Assembly: GCF_040182365.1 (NCBI RefSeq)
Contig: NZ_CP144460.1
Span: 248,001-312,000, forward strand
Source: Xanthomonas sp. 10-10
Lineage (GTDB): Bacteria > Pseudomonadota > Gammaproteobacteria > Xanthomonadales > Xanthomonadaceae
Direction: 5' to 3'
DNA: 64,000 nucleotides
A program made the translations under genes and the position numbers. The number at the start of each line of letters is the position of its first letter. The stretch's first letter is position 1. This document shows positions 25,125 through 32,245 of the stretch, piece by piece. The notes under the pieces were generated by a model. That model did not search any database. It was not told the DNA's origin and worked only from the letters and a program-made list of their open reading frames with translations.

Positions 25125-25300
25125 CCTTGCGAGTTGTCCATCGTCAACGCCCTGCACGATCCGTTTGGCGTCACTATTGCCGTTATCACCGACCGGGTAC
25201 TCGGACGCGGCTGGTGGCCCGAGGTTCTGAGCGAAGAGAAGGCTATCGACTGTATCGTTACAGCCGTGCTATTCGCGCGGCTATCAAGCAGAGCGATTAA
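25125..25300 (+). pseudogene. Frameshifted 5'-truncated relic of the 24297 gene
   Basis: Reads SIVNALHDPFGVTIAVITDR VLGRGWWPEVLSEE, matching SDLQDSFGVNMAVITDRVLA of the gene at 24297. It then shifts frame to GYRLYRYSRAIRAAIKQSD and stops at TAA 25298. The start region is replaced by palindrome P4. A spurious longer frame continues to 25487. Confidence 0.7.
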
Positions 25301-25385
25301 GGCCAAACCTCGTGCGGTCAGCGTCATTAACGTGCTCGAGACCATTCGGTACGCTCCAAAGCTCAGCAAGGACTCCTTTCTGGCC

Positions 25386-25585
25386 AACAAACGGCGCGGA
25401 TGCGTGTGGGGTATGAGATGTCGGTTCAATGACTGGCAGGGCAGGGAAAGCGTGCGGCGCCTAATGACCCATCTCAAGGCGGTCTAGGCGCCACCTATCC
25501 GGCCTCATCCATTGCTATGATCCGGTCACAGGGGAGGGGACCATGGACAACTCGAATCACCCGGGCGAGCCCGGACAGGATCGTC
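25386..25585 (+). repeat. Segmental duplication, copy 1 (with 29740-29950)
   Basis: About 200 bp including TCAATGACTGGCAGGGCAG, TTGCTATGATCCGGTCACAG and GCCCGGACAGGATCGTCACG recurs at 29740-29950. Here it carries the promoter region, SD AGGGGAGGGGACC and first codons of the OB-fold gene. Confidence 0.75.
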
Positions 25586-26166
25586 ACGGCACGGCACCAG
25601 GCTTACGCGGCATTCCGCCAGGCATGAGTGTCGACGACTACATGCGCATGTTGCACGGTAAAAACACGAGGGCTGCCCCGCGCATGGAGCGGTCCACACT
25701 GCATTTCATTGGCGTGATCGTCCTCGCCGTGTTCGGTTGGATGGCTATGCGCTATATGAGCCACATGCATGATCTGGACCCTGCGGCCCGCGCGAAGATG
25801 CCGGTCGTTGATGTCGAATATGAAGGCTTGCTGGAAGCCAGGCTCACCGACGGGAACTTCAAGCAGCGATTCGGCGGTAAGCGGTTCCGGCTCACAGGTG
25901 TTGCCACCAGCGTCATGGAACAGCAACAGACCCATGCAGACGGATCGAAGGAGATTGTCGGCCCGGCCATTCTCATGACGCCGGACCCGAAGCACGAGTC
26001 TTATCTGGCGACGTTCTACAAGGAAGAGCAGGCGAAGCTGGATCCGGTCATGCCGGACGCGCAGGTAACGATCGTCTGCGATCACTTGGAGGTGTTGAAA
26101 GGCCAACGCATGGAAGGCTGCACGCTCGAGACGTATAAAAACGCGGCTGGGGAGACTTCGGAATAA
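25543..26166 (+). CDS. Membrane-anchored protein, possible OB-fold domain
   Basis: 207 residues. A hydrophilic N-terminus of ~50 residues with GIPPGMSVDDYMRMLHGKNT; one membrane helix at about 52-70 (LHFIGVIVLAVFGWMAMRYM); then a periplasmic part with DVEYEGLLEARLTDGNFKQR, GKRFRLTGVATSVMEQQQTH and AQVTIVCDHLEVLKGQRMEG. The latter alternation resembles the tRNA_anti-like OB-fold seen in small lipoproteins; I hold this loosely. SD AGGGGAGGGGACC precedes ATG 25543. P5 follows its stop by 1 nt. The first ~15 codons are duplicated at 29.9 kb where the ATG is lost. Confidence 0.65.
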   Translation: MDNSNHPGEPGQDRHGTAPGLRGIPPGMSVDDYMRMLHGKNTRAAPRMERSTLHFIGVIVLAVFGWMAMRYMSHMHDLDPAARAKMPVVDVEYEGLLEARLTDGNFKQRFGGKRFRLTGVATSVMEQQQTHADGSKEIVGPAILMTPDPKHESYLATFYKEEQAKLDPVMPDAQVTIVCDHLEVLKGQRMEGCTLETYKNAAGETSE

Positions 26167-26167
26167 C

Positions 26168-26204
26168 AAGGTGAGGTTCACTTAAAAATTCGACCCGATC
26201 CCGT
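26168..26204 (+). repeat. GGGGTCA palindrome, copy P5
   Basis: AAGGTGAGGTTCACTTAAAA then ATTCGACCCGATCCCGTTTC; more diverged arms. It abuts the stop of the OB-fold gene on one side and a decapitated ORF on the other. Confidence 0.6.
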
Positions 26205-26357
26205 TTCCGCGTTCACTACTTGAGTGTTCCTGAGCAAGCCCGTGACTTCGGTTTTGTCGAACTGCGCCGCGCACTGCGGCCTCCCGAATCGTTGCATGCG
26301 TTTGAGACGGAAGTGACTGGCAGGCATCTGGTTTTGCGGAGTAGCTGCTACATTTGA
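26205..26357 (+). pseudogene. C-terminal remnant of an immunity-like gene
   Basis: Open frame without a start, beginning at the end of P5: VHYLSVPEQARDFGFVELRR then PPESLHAFETEVTGRHLVLR SSCYI and TGA at 26355-26357. It reads like a real protein tail but has no 5' part; the cut is at the palindrome. Not recognised. The rest of the gap to 26491 holds nothing I can name. Confidence 0.45.
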
Positions 26358-26491
26358 CCAGATGTTGGGTTGGACACCATAAGCGCGCGCAAGCAATGCG
26401 GATCTGGAGATCGGAGATCTGCAGATTGACTACAGTGACGGAGTCGGGTGAGCATCCTGCCACGCAGCTACGCAGCTGAAGGACACCTAGG

Positions 26492-27049
26492 ATGACCAAG
26501 TTCCAACGCATTGCCGCAAACGTTCCCGCAGGAACCGTCTTGCCCATGGAGTTACGCATGGTTTGCGACTATCTGGACAAGACCGGCTATCCCATCAGCG
26601 GCTGTATGAAGATAAGGCCAGACGATTTTGGCGGGGTACGAGCCTGGTTCGACGACGATGATGCAATGGCATCGCAGTTTGCCTACTTCGGCGCAGGCCC
26701 AGACGGATCGATCCTCGCTTTCTGGTTATGCAACGGCCTGGATGCGACCTCAGCCCCGATCGTTCATCTGGGATCGGAAGGCAGCGACAATTGTGTGCTG
26801 GCAAAGAACTTTCGTGAGTTTCTTCGTGTGTTTGGAATCGGCTACAACGAGCTTGGCTTCGATGACCTGAGCCAGCCGCCAGTCGAACCGGAATCAGCGG
26901 CTAACTTCCGCGCCTGGCTTGAAGCCGAGCTTGGCATCACCTGTCCACAAACGGGCGAGGACCTCGTGACTGCGGCCAAATTAAGCTGTCCCAATGTCGA
27001 AGCTGCCATCGACGCTTGGTTCAAGCGGCGCTATGAGCCGCAGGCCTAA
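26492..27049 (+). CDS. SMI1/KNR4 (SUKH)-like protein, probable immunity protein
   Basis: 185 residues. MTKFQRIAANVPAGTVLPME, then SGCMKIRPDDFGGVRAWFDD, GPDGSILAFWLCNGL, IVHLGSEGSDNCVLAKNFRE and LRVFGIGYNELGFDD. The order (acidic Trp/Phe-rich strand, 'G.DG', 'P.V.LGSEG...VLA.NF.EFL') fits the SUKH superfamily, whose bacterial members are mostly immunity proteins for polymorphic nuclease toxins. SD AAGGACACCTAGG precedes it. No cognate toxin is adjacent, so it would be an orphan immunity gene. Assignment by pattern only. Confidence 0.65.
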   Translation: MTKFQRIAANVPAGTVLPMELRMVCDYLDKTGYPISGCMKIRPDDFGGVRAWFDDDDAMASQFAYFGAGPDGSILAFWLCNGLDATSAPIVHLGSEGSDNCVLAKNFREFLRVFGIGYNELGFDDLSQPPVEPESAANFRAWLEAELGITCPQTGEDLVTAAKLSCPNVEAAIDAWFKRRYEPQA

Positions 27050-27103
27050 GGATTCTCAATGTCAGCTGCCTTCGATAAAGTATGGCCCATGGTCAAACGA
27101 AGA

Positions 27104-27146
27104 GCGGGGTCGGGCTCACTTAAGAAGTCAACCTGACATCATTTCC
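27104..27146 (+). repeat. GGGGTCA palindrome, copy P6
   Basis: GCGGGGTCGGGCTCACTTAA then GAAGTCAACCTGACATC; starts 54 bp after the SUKH gene and 46 bp before the next start codon. Confidence 0.75.
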
Positions 27147-27191
27147 GGATGTCCCAAAGCGAAACCTAGAACAGAGGTAAGGCTGCGCAAT

Positions 27192-27542
27192 ATGCATCGC
27201 TTCGACATCCTCGCAAACTCCGTGCTGATCGGGCACACCGCCTTTGAGTCGGGAGACCCGCCCATGGGGGCTGCGTTCGGCAGATTCATACCAATCGCTA
27301 CTTATAGCGCTGTGCAACCGGCCATCACCCAGTACGCAGGGCGTGAGGTGGCGGGTATCAATCTTGCGGTCAGAGTCGCCAGCACCAAGCAACTGATCCA
27401 GTGCCTGGCCGTTTCCATTACCGACTGCTCTTCTGAGTTTGGAGCAGAAGATCTGGAAGTCGCCGCGCTCGGAATTGGATATCCGCTGTACGCCGAGCTA
27501 TTCCCGCACCACGTTGACGCTTACGAAAATCAGTTCAACTGA
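27192..27542 (+). CDS. Unknown small protein (immunity-like)
   Basis: 116 residues from ATG 27192 with GAGGTAAGG upstream. MHRFDILANSVLIGHTAFES, then GDPPMGAAFGRFIPIATYSA, VQPAITQYAGREVAGINLAV and C-terminal ALGIGYPLYAELFPHHVDAY. Soluble. I do not recognise a family; it has the look of the small immunity proteins that accumulate around polymorphic toxins. A longer in-frame reading from 26994 would run through P6 and is rejected. Its last codons overlap the end of the convergent lipoprotein gene. Confidence 0.6.
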   Translation: MHRFDILANSVLIGHTAFESGDPPMGAAFGRFIPIATYSAVQPAITQYAGREVAGINLAVRVASTKQLIQCLAVSITDCSSEFGAEDLEVAALGIGYPLYAELFPHHVDAYENQFN

Positions 27543-27789
27543 TGGTGTGAAGCAGAAACAACCGATGACGTTGCCCTCCGCACTCTATCCACGCTCTGTT
27601 TAAGCTGCCGGACTGAGTCTCCGTGTTTCTCCAATAATCTCTGAGGGGAGTAGGGTGATATAAGGCCTTCTCCGCCTCCTTATCGCACAGCACAAGTGGT
27701 GTCTGTGGTCCGCATATGCGTCCGTTTCCAATCACGCAACCAGAGACCTGGAGGATGATCAAAATAAAGATTGAGCGAAGTATGATCAC
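27535..27789 (-). CDS. Small lipoprotein, probable immunity partner of a relic toxin
   Basis: 84 residues from GTG 27789. Signal with lipobox: IILRSIFILIILQVSGC; mature part begins CVIGNGRICGPQTPLVLCDK and contains a motif of small Xanthomonas lipoproteins, DYWRNTETQ...WIECGG. Such lipoproteins commonly guard the periplasm against self-intoxication. The GTG overlaps the stop of the toxin-tail relic upstream on the same strand (GTGA), the tight arrangement of toxin and immunity genes. The C-terminus (LFLLHTIS) may be truncated. The longer frame to 28128 is not used because it would lack the signal peptide at the N-terminus. Confidence 0.6.
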   Translation of the reverse strand: MIILRSIFILIILQVSGCVIGNGRICGPQTPLVLCDKEAEKALYHPTPLRDYWRNTETQSGSLNRAWIECGGQRHRLFLLHTIS

Positions 27790-28131
27790 AGAGACCCCGA
27801 TACAAGTTTTGCAACTGCGTTCCAGACATAAGGTGGAAGCGTTTCGGCCATGGCAAATGGTGCTGCCACCGGAATAGCCACAACCGTCCATGCCTCGTGA
27901 AATGTTTCTAGTGTCACAGATCTGTCGCGAACTGCGTTTCCCTGGGGATCGTATGAGCCATGGAGATGTTGTACTGGTGGAAGCCGGCTTGCAACCTTTC
28001 CAAGGTGGAGGCCATCGTGACATCGCCGACCGCCGACCGCCGACCGCCGACCGCCGACCGCAAGCACGCTCAGCGCATCCAAGGCAGTGACGCTGGCCGT
28101 CGATGCGGCTGTCGCTGGCCGAGTGCAACCC
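27786..28131 (-). pseudogene. Relic CdiA/FhaB fragment joined to a toxin-like tail
   Basis: Bases 27956-28131 are a recognisable copy of 41830-42000 inside cdiA: both contain GTACTGGTGGAAGCCG, GGTGGAGGCCA(T/C)CGTGAC and CGCTCAGCGCATC. In translation ASVTALDALSVLAVG matches ASVTAVDALSVQAVG of CdiA. A 7-bp repeat expansion disrupts it. Beyond it (27786-27955) the frame runs LHGSYDPQGNAVRDRSVTLE and WTVVAIPVAAPFAMAETLPP to LVSGSL, like the end of a toxin domain, and stops in a GTGA overlap with the lipoprotein gene. Confidence 0.65.
28024..28061. repeat. CGCCGAC tandem repeat, five units
   Basis: Five perfect 7-bp units. The homologous place in cdiA (about 41897-41905) has a single unit, so this is a local expansion by slippage. 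Confidence 0.85.
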
Positions 28132-28139
28132 GAAATAAC

Positions 28140-28175
28140 TGCGTCAGGTTCACTTAATAAGTCAACTTGACCCCA
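28140..28175 (+). repeat. GGGGTCA palindrome, copy P7
   Basis: TGCGTCAGGTTCACTTAATA then AGTCAACTTGACCCCA; it separates the relic toxin from a truncated copy of the symE unit. Confidence 0.75.
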
Positions 28176-28189
28176 TATCCTACATTCCC

Positions 28190-28433
28190 TCATTCCCTAG
28201 TCGTCAGCGTGGCGGACTAACCAGATGTGTCGCACGCGCAGCACGAACCCGCACGCGCTGTGTCAAGCGCCATGCGCCGGTCGCCACGCTATACGCGCTC
28301 ACCGTTCCTTGAGCGGAGGAGGGCAGACATGGAGCATCCTGCCATCGCTTTGCATCTCATGCTGGAACACCTCGACCACTTGCCAGGCACCCTCGTCGCT
28401 CATGTAAGAATGGAGGCAGGCACACGAGCCTGA
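28190..28433 (+). pseudogene. Remnant of the symE-like unit, copy 3
   Basis: Starts with TCGTCAGCGT, i.e. the last codons of the SymE core, then ACTAACCAGATGTGTCGC and a diverged copy of the 21895-22000 spacer. Next is a 34-codon broken version of the partner ORF at 28329-28433 (MEHPAIALHLMLEHLDHLPG). Only the 3' part of the unit is present, cut shortly after palindrome P7. Confidence 0.75.
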
Positions 28434-28460
28434 TCTCGTTGCCCACTCGGCCTGCTCTTC

Positions 28461-28661
28461 ATGAAAATCGTCTACATTCTTTGCATGCTGATCGCTGGTT
28501 TATCGCTTGGCGCCGGTGGATTGATACGCTGGGGCGCGTTTCTTGTCGCACCCAAGAAGCGGCCATTTCGTTCCACTTGGGACCGGCGGGGATTCTTCAT
28601 GGCGGCCGCCGGCATCGCCGGGATGATCGTGAGTACAGCAATCTACGAATCTTCTCGCTGA
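28461..28661 (+). CDS. Small membrane protein, two helices
   Basis: 66 residues, MKIVYILCMLIAGLSLGAGG, with a second hydrophobic stretch near residues 45-61 (GFFMAAAGIAGMIVSTAIYE). Basic loop KKRPFRSTWDRR. Not recognised. It may be real; the overlapping longer frame on the same strand (28439-29389) is judged spurious in this part. Confidence 0.45.
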   Translation: MKIVYILCMLIAGLSLGAGGLIRWGAFLVAPKKRPFRSTWDRRGFFMAAAGIAGMIVSTAIYESSR

Positions 28662-28759
28662 CCGAGGCAACGGCATCAGCTTCACCCGAAAGGCCCGCCT
28701 GCTCCGGCTTCAGTAGCAGATCAAACCCGAAAACACCTCCGCTGGGATGTTCAGGCACT

Positions 28760-29389
28760 ATGCAAGAATTAGTCGATTTGCCGCCAATTCCGGAGTTGCG
28801 TCGCGTGACACAATCACTCGCCATGCTTGATGCCATCCTTAGCCCAGAGTGGGACTACCGCTACTACAGCTTCAATAGCGCATGGGGACCGGAAGAGGAA
28901 ATGGCATCAATGCGTAACGGGTCTGGCGATGAGTGGTTCCTGCTGTTGGACCAGGCTGGCGCAGCCATCAAGGGCTTTGCCCATGAAATTGCTGACGGCT
29001 CCGCGATTCCATCGGAAATCCGAGCACAAGTTCCGGCCGAGTTTTCGTCTTTTCTCAATGAGCCGGCGTTTTCGATGCAGCACGCCACGTTCTGCTATTG
29101 GCGTAGGACAGAGGACAGTGCCTGGAGCAAAGTTATCGGCGGTCTTGACGATGACGGAGCCGATTGGCTGCTGTGGTTGCTCGTGTCCGGGCCCTCCGGC
29201 TACAAAGAGTGGGCTGAAGACTACTTTGAGGTTCCGGTAGCGCTTGATGCGGTGAAGGCGTTATTCGATCGTCAGCCTCTCAGTGAGTCCATCATCCTGA
29301 CGCTCAACCCAGAAGCAAACATCGATTTTACGTATGGGCAAGCACAGGAGATAAGATATCCTTGTAGCATGCCCGGAGGATTAACTTAA
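28760..29389 (+). CDS. Unknown protein, immunity-like
   Basis: 209 residues from ATG 28760. MQELVDLPPIPELRRVTQSL, then MLDAILSPEWDYRYYSFNSA, EMASMRNGSGDEWFLLLDQA, GFAHEIADGS, FCYWRRTEDSAWSK, LLWLLVSGPSGYKEWAEDYF and a final domain ending SMPGGLT. Aromatic- and acid-rich and soluble. I associate this pattern with proteins found around polymorphic toxin loci but cannot name a family. A longer upstream reading has no SD and atypical composition. An attC-like half site follows the stop. Confidence 0.6.
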   Translation: MQELVDLPPIPELRRVTQSLAMLDAILSPEWDYRYYSFNSAWGPEEEMASMRNGSGDEWFLLLDQAGAAIKGFAHEIADGSAIPSEIRAQVPAEFSSFLNEPAFSMQHATFCYWRRTEDSAWSKVIGGLDDDGADWLLWLLVSGPSGYKEWAEDYFEVPVALDAVKALFDRQPLSESIILTLNPEANIDFTYGQAQEIRYPCSMPGGLT

Positions 29390-29395
29390 TAAAAT

Positions 29396-29430
29396 TCTCT
29401 TTGCGACTCGGCTTAGGTTAGGTTTTATTT
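29396..29430 (+). repeat. attC right-half fragment
   Basis: CTCTTTGCGACTCGGCTTAG then GTTAGGTTTT resembles CTTCGCGGCTCGGCTTAA...GTTAGG of attC6; the left half is absent. Confidence 0.45.
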
Positions 29431-29440
29431 AGTATGTGGC

Positions 29441-29657
29441 ATGAAAGATATTTAAGATTGCCCGCCTCTTCTGTTATCTCTCCAGCGTGCTTTGCTTGGT
29501 TGGATCCATCCGCAGCTCAGACAAGCATCGATTTAGGCTGATCCGGGCCAAGCATTTTCAGTTGCGATCTGAGTACGACGGAGAGCCTTCCAAGGCTGCG
29601 CTTGAGAGCATTTCATGCATTGCAACGGAAGTGATTTCTGACTTCCCGGTGCCCTAG
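29441..29657 (+). pseudogene. Possible frameshifted small exported protein
   Basis: ATGAAAGATATTTAAG stops at once, but with one A fewer in the AAA run the frame becomes MKIFKIARLFCYLSSVLCLV, then HFQLRSEYDGEPSKAALESI SCIATEVISDFPVP and TAG at 29655. The tail looks like real protein. Weak; a sequencing or true indel cannot be told apart. Confidence 0.3.
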
Positions 29658-29673
29658 GATTTAGATGATTAAT

Positions 29674-29712
29674 ATGGGATCGGGTTCACTTAAGAAGTCA
29701 ACGTGACCTCAT
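29674..29712 (+). repeat. GGGGTCA palindrome, copy P8
   Basis: ATGGGATCGGGTTCACTTAA then GAAGTCAACGTGACCTCAT; followed about 28 bp later by the second copy of the 25.4-kb duplication. Confidence 0.75.
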
Positions 29713-29739
29713 CTCCTAGACCCCATTCCCCAGATGGCA

Positions 29740-29950
29740 CACCCCCGCCAGCACGGATGTGTGGGCGTATGCGGTCAATGACCGGAAGGGCAGGTCAGGG
29801 CAAGCGTGCGGCTCCCATTGACCCATCTCAAGACCGTCTAGGCACCACCTCCCCGGCCTCGTCCATTGCTATGATCCGGTCGCAGGGGAGGGGGCCACGG
29901 ATTACTCGAATCGCCCGGGTAAGCCCGGACAGGATCGTCACGCCACGGGC
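29740..29950 (+). repeat. Segmental duplication, copy 2 (with 25386-25585)
   Basis: Same sequence as 25386-25585 with scattered differences. The ATG of the OB-fold gene has become ACG (GGCCACGGATTAC versus GGACCATGGACAAC) and the coding homology ends after about 15 codons. A promoter and leader are thus placed upstream of the unrelated gene at 29984. Confidence 0.7.
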
Positions 29951-29983
29951 CGGAGTCGGCTCAATGTAGGATAAGTGATTGAT

Positions 29984-30361
29984 ATGGGTGTAGACCTTAA
30001 AAATAAAGCTGGCACTGAATTCTATTTCTCAACGGTAGGGTGGTCGTTTTATTTGAACTTGGCTTCGGTTTATGGATGGAAGCCAGAAGGAACATCGCCC
30101 CCTCTTGACTGGATCAATACAGACCCTTGGGGAGCACATTATGACTGGAATGCGGGGCAATCTGTCGCTGAGTCAGACGCAAGAGAGCTAACTGCTGCAC
30201 TGGGACGCTATCTATCGGATCCAAATCGCACTGAGCGAGCATTGGATATTGCTAAGAAATTTGAAGAGATTGGTGTTTTTGTAGCCATCCCTGATTCTGA
30301 AGATGGGTTTATTGAGAAATTTATAGCTTTCGCTAGAGGTGGAGCTTTTGAGATTTGGTAG
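29984..30361 (+). CDS. Unknown small protein (immunity-like), AT-rich
   Basis: 125 residues, MGVDLKNKAGTEFYFSTVGW, then SFYLNLASVYGWKPEGTSPP, AHYDWNAGQSVAESDAREL and FVAIPDSEDGFIEKFIAFAR. An alternative GTG start 9 nt upstream exists. AGGA at 29968 serves either. AT-rich compared with the flanks, suggesting recent transfer. Its family is unknown to me; size and acidity fit an immunity protein. It follows the duplicated promoter segment at 29740-29950. Confidence 0.6.
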   Translation: MGVDLKNKAGTEFYFSTVGWSFYLNLASVYGWKPEGTSPPLDWINTDPWGAHYDWNAGQSVAESDARELTAALGRYLSDPNRTERALDIAKKFEEIGVFVAIPDSEDGFIEKFIAFARGGAFEIW

Positions 30362-30386
30362 GTGAAATAGGGCGAATAAAGAAAGG

Positions 30387-30560
30387 CGGGGTCAGATTGC
30401 CTTGTTTAGATAAACCGACTAGATAACGCTCATGGCCATGTTCCGCGCTCAACATCTGCGGAGAAGCGCTCTCAGATCTCTATCAACGCTTTGCCACCTA
30501 AAGTGGTTTATATTCCAAAAAAACTGACAGCAATGTCCCCCTCACGGAGCGTAGAGATCC
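30387..30560 (+). repeat. Palindrome half plus promoter-like repeat, copy B
   Basis: GCGGGGTCAGATTGCC (30387 on) is a left arm of the palindrome. It is followed by CTCTCAGATCTCTATCAACG CT and ACAGCAATGT, as in copy A at 21190-21330; the TTGACA hexamer has decayed to TTATAT. No gene in 30362-30724. Confidence 0.5.
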
Positions 30561-30724
30561 CCATCGTCGCGCGCTGCCACGTGCGGTGTGGTGCCGCGCA
30601 TGGTGCGACGTTGCGCATGCGTCCCGCATCCCATGCTTGTGTCTGATTCACCCAGTGGACGTGTATGAGCCTTCTTCACCTGGGCAGGCAGATGCTGCTG
30701 TCTTCAATCGAGAGGGAGTGGAGC

Positions 30725-31345
30725 ATGAAACAGTCACTGTTGGTCCTGTCCATGGTCGCAGCGCTGGCGCTCGCTGGCTGCAAGCCTGATGCCGACAAGG
30801 AGGCCGCAGCGCCTGCCGCGTCCACCGAGCCGACGCCGACCGGTGGCGCGGCGACCCCGACCACGCCGCCTGTTGGCGAGGCCAGCCCGGCGCCGGAAGG
30901 CGCGGCGCGTGCGAGTTCCGGAGACGACATCGCCCTGGGCCTGCTCGGGGCGGTGAACAACCACGAGATCGCCGCAGCGAAGCAGGCGCAGGACAAGAAG
31001 GTCACCGGCGCGGTGCTGGAGTACGCGAAGATGATGGAGAAAGAGCACACCGAGAACCTGGAAAAGACCAAGGCGCTTGGAACGCTGGCCGAAACCCCGG
31101 ACGTCAAGAAGCTGGAGAGCAAGGGCGAGCAGGACCTGTCTACGCTGGGGCAGACGCCCGGCAACGACTACGCGGCGGCCTACATCGATGCAATGATCGC
31201 CGGGCACAAGGATGCGTTGCAGCTGATCCAGACGCAGATGATGACGGTGGCGTCGACCGAGCCGGTCAAGCAGCACCTGACCGAGACCAAGACGCACGTC
31301 GAGCAGCACCTGGCGAAGGCGGAAGCCATCAAGAAGGCGATGTGA
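30725..31345 (+). CDS. DUF4142-type lipoprotein
   Basis: 206 residues from ATG 30725 (SD GAGAGGGAGTGG). Lipobox LALAGC at residues ~14-19, a Pro/Ala/Thr linker (residues 25-65), then a four-helix, ferritin-like DUF4142 domain (PF13628): LGLLGAVNNHEIAAAKQAQD, VLEYAKMMEKEHTENLEKTK, YIDAMIAGHKDALQLIQTQM and EQHLAKAEAIKKAM. The repeated His/Glu helices are typical. Role unknown, probably envelope stress or adhesion. GC-rich and core-like, unlike the surrounding island genes. Confidence 0.85.
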   Translation: MKQSLLVLSMVAALALAGCKPDADKEAAAPAASTEPTPTGGAATPTTPPVGEASPAPEGAARASSGDDIALGLLGAVNNHEIAAAKQAQDKKVTGAVLEYAKMMEKEHTENLEKTKALGTLAETPDVKKLESKGEQDLSTLGQTPGNDYAAAYIDAMIAGHKDALQLIQTQMMTVASTEPVKQHLTETKTHVEQHLAKAEAIKKAM

Positions 31346-31502
31346 GCGTGGGTGTGGCAGATCGCCGGTCTGCCACACCGGGTCTGCAAGCGGCAAGGCA
31401 GCGACATCGATGTTTTTTTGGAGCGTTTGGCACCTGAAAAGAGGGGGGGAGAAAAAAGCAATTCCTTCTATAACGGCCAGCTGCGCTGACACGCCGGAAG
31501 AA

Positions 31503-31540
31503 CCGAGTCAGGTTCACTTTGTAGTTCGACATAGCCTCCG
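31503..31540 (+). repeat. Diverged GGGGTCA palindrome, copy P9
   Basis: CGAGTCAGGTTCACTTTGTA then GTTCGACATAGCCTCCG; right arm poorly kept. It is followed by GGGCGTTATGCC (31548-31559) and GCGGCCTAACGCCTGTTGGC (31597-31616), which look like attC R' and R'' scraps. Confidence 0.45.
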
Positions 31541-31738
31541 TTTGCCGGGCGTTATGCCTTGCATGATTAGGCGTAACAGGATGGGCCCACACGGATGCGG
31601 CCTAACGCCTGTTGGCAGCGGCATGTGCATATCTGGAAAATCGATGAGCTTCAAATGCGTGTAGCAATTGACTGCTGTCAGGGAGTTCGCGAGGATCGGT
31701 TTATGCCGTGCTTAGGCGGTACGACAGTCCTTAGGCCC

Positions 31739-32194
31739 ATGAAAAAATTACTCGCACTTATGAGCTTCATCATTCTGGCAGCGTGCACATCGGATGTTGT
31801 GGAGAGCAACTACGCCACTCTCGCCGAAGCTCGCGCTGACCAACTCTTTGGTCGCGGATGGCTGCCCGACGTGCTCCCCGCGTCAGCTTTCAATATCCGC
31901 ACCAGTAACAATGTTGACCTGAATCAATCGGAGGGCGAATTCTCCTTCCGCTCGGTCGACTCGGGCGAGCTTTTCCAAAGGTTGCACAGAGGTCCTCCCG
32001 ACGCAGTGCCGTACCCTGAGTATTTGGCTAACATCTCGGCGCAAGCAAGTCTTGGCTACTCGGTTTGGTCTCTGCAGAAGGAGCAGGCAACGTGGGTGTT
32101 CTTCTGTCGTGCATCGGAGGGGCGCTGCATCTACACCATGTGGCTTGACCGGCAAGTGCCTAACAAGTCGAAGAACGGGGGCAGGGTCACTTAA
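31739..32194 (+). CDS. Small lipoprotein of unknown function
   Basis: 151 residues from ATG 31739. Lipobox IILAAC at about residues 11-16. The mature domain, VESNYATLAEARADQLFGRG then WLPDVLPASAFNIRTSNNVD, FSFRSVDSGELFQRL and ATWVFFCRASEGRCIYTMWL, is that of a sporadic lipoprotein family in proteobacteria with no assigned role. The stop lies inside the next palindrome, so the last residues (NGGRVT) are repeat-encoded, suggesting that the original C-terminus was cut or extended by it. Confidence 0.65.
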   Translation: MKKLLALMSFIILAACTSDVVESNYATLAEARADQLFGRGWLPDVLPASAFNIRTSNNVDLNQSEGEFSFRSVDSGELFQRLHRGPPDAVPYPEYLANISAQASLGYSVWSLQKEQATWVFFCRASEGRCIYTMWLDRQVPNKSKNGGRVT

Positions 32195-32245
32195 GGAATC
32201 AACCTCAAAGAAATGGGGTCAGGTTCACTTATTTTATAAGTCAGC
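32177..32245 (+). repeat. GGGGTCA palindromes, tandem copies P10 and P11
   Basis: GGCAGGGTCACTTAAGGAAT CAACCTC (32179-32206), then GGGGTCAGGTTCACTTATTT TATAAGTCAG (32215-32245). Both have incomplete right arms; P10 overlaps the end of the lipoprotein gene. Confidence 0.65.

Noticed and set aside
26994..27191. Longer start for the 27192 gene
   Set aside because: It would translate through the SUKH gene end and palindrome P6; the ATG at 27192 has a good SD.
28024..28061. CRISPR-like repeat
   Set aside because: Contiguous 7-bp units without spacers; simple tandem repeat.
28439..28759. Longer N-terminus for the 28760 gene
   Set aside because: It overlaps a more plausible small membrane ORF, lacks an SD and has shadow-like composition.
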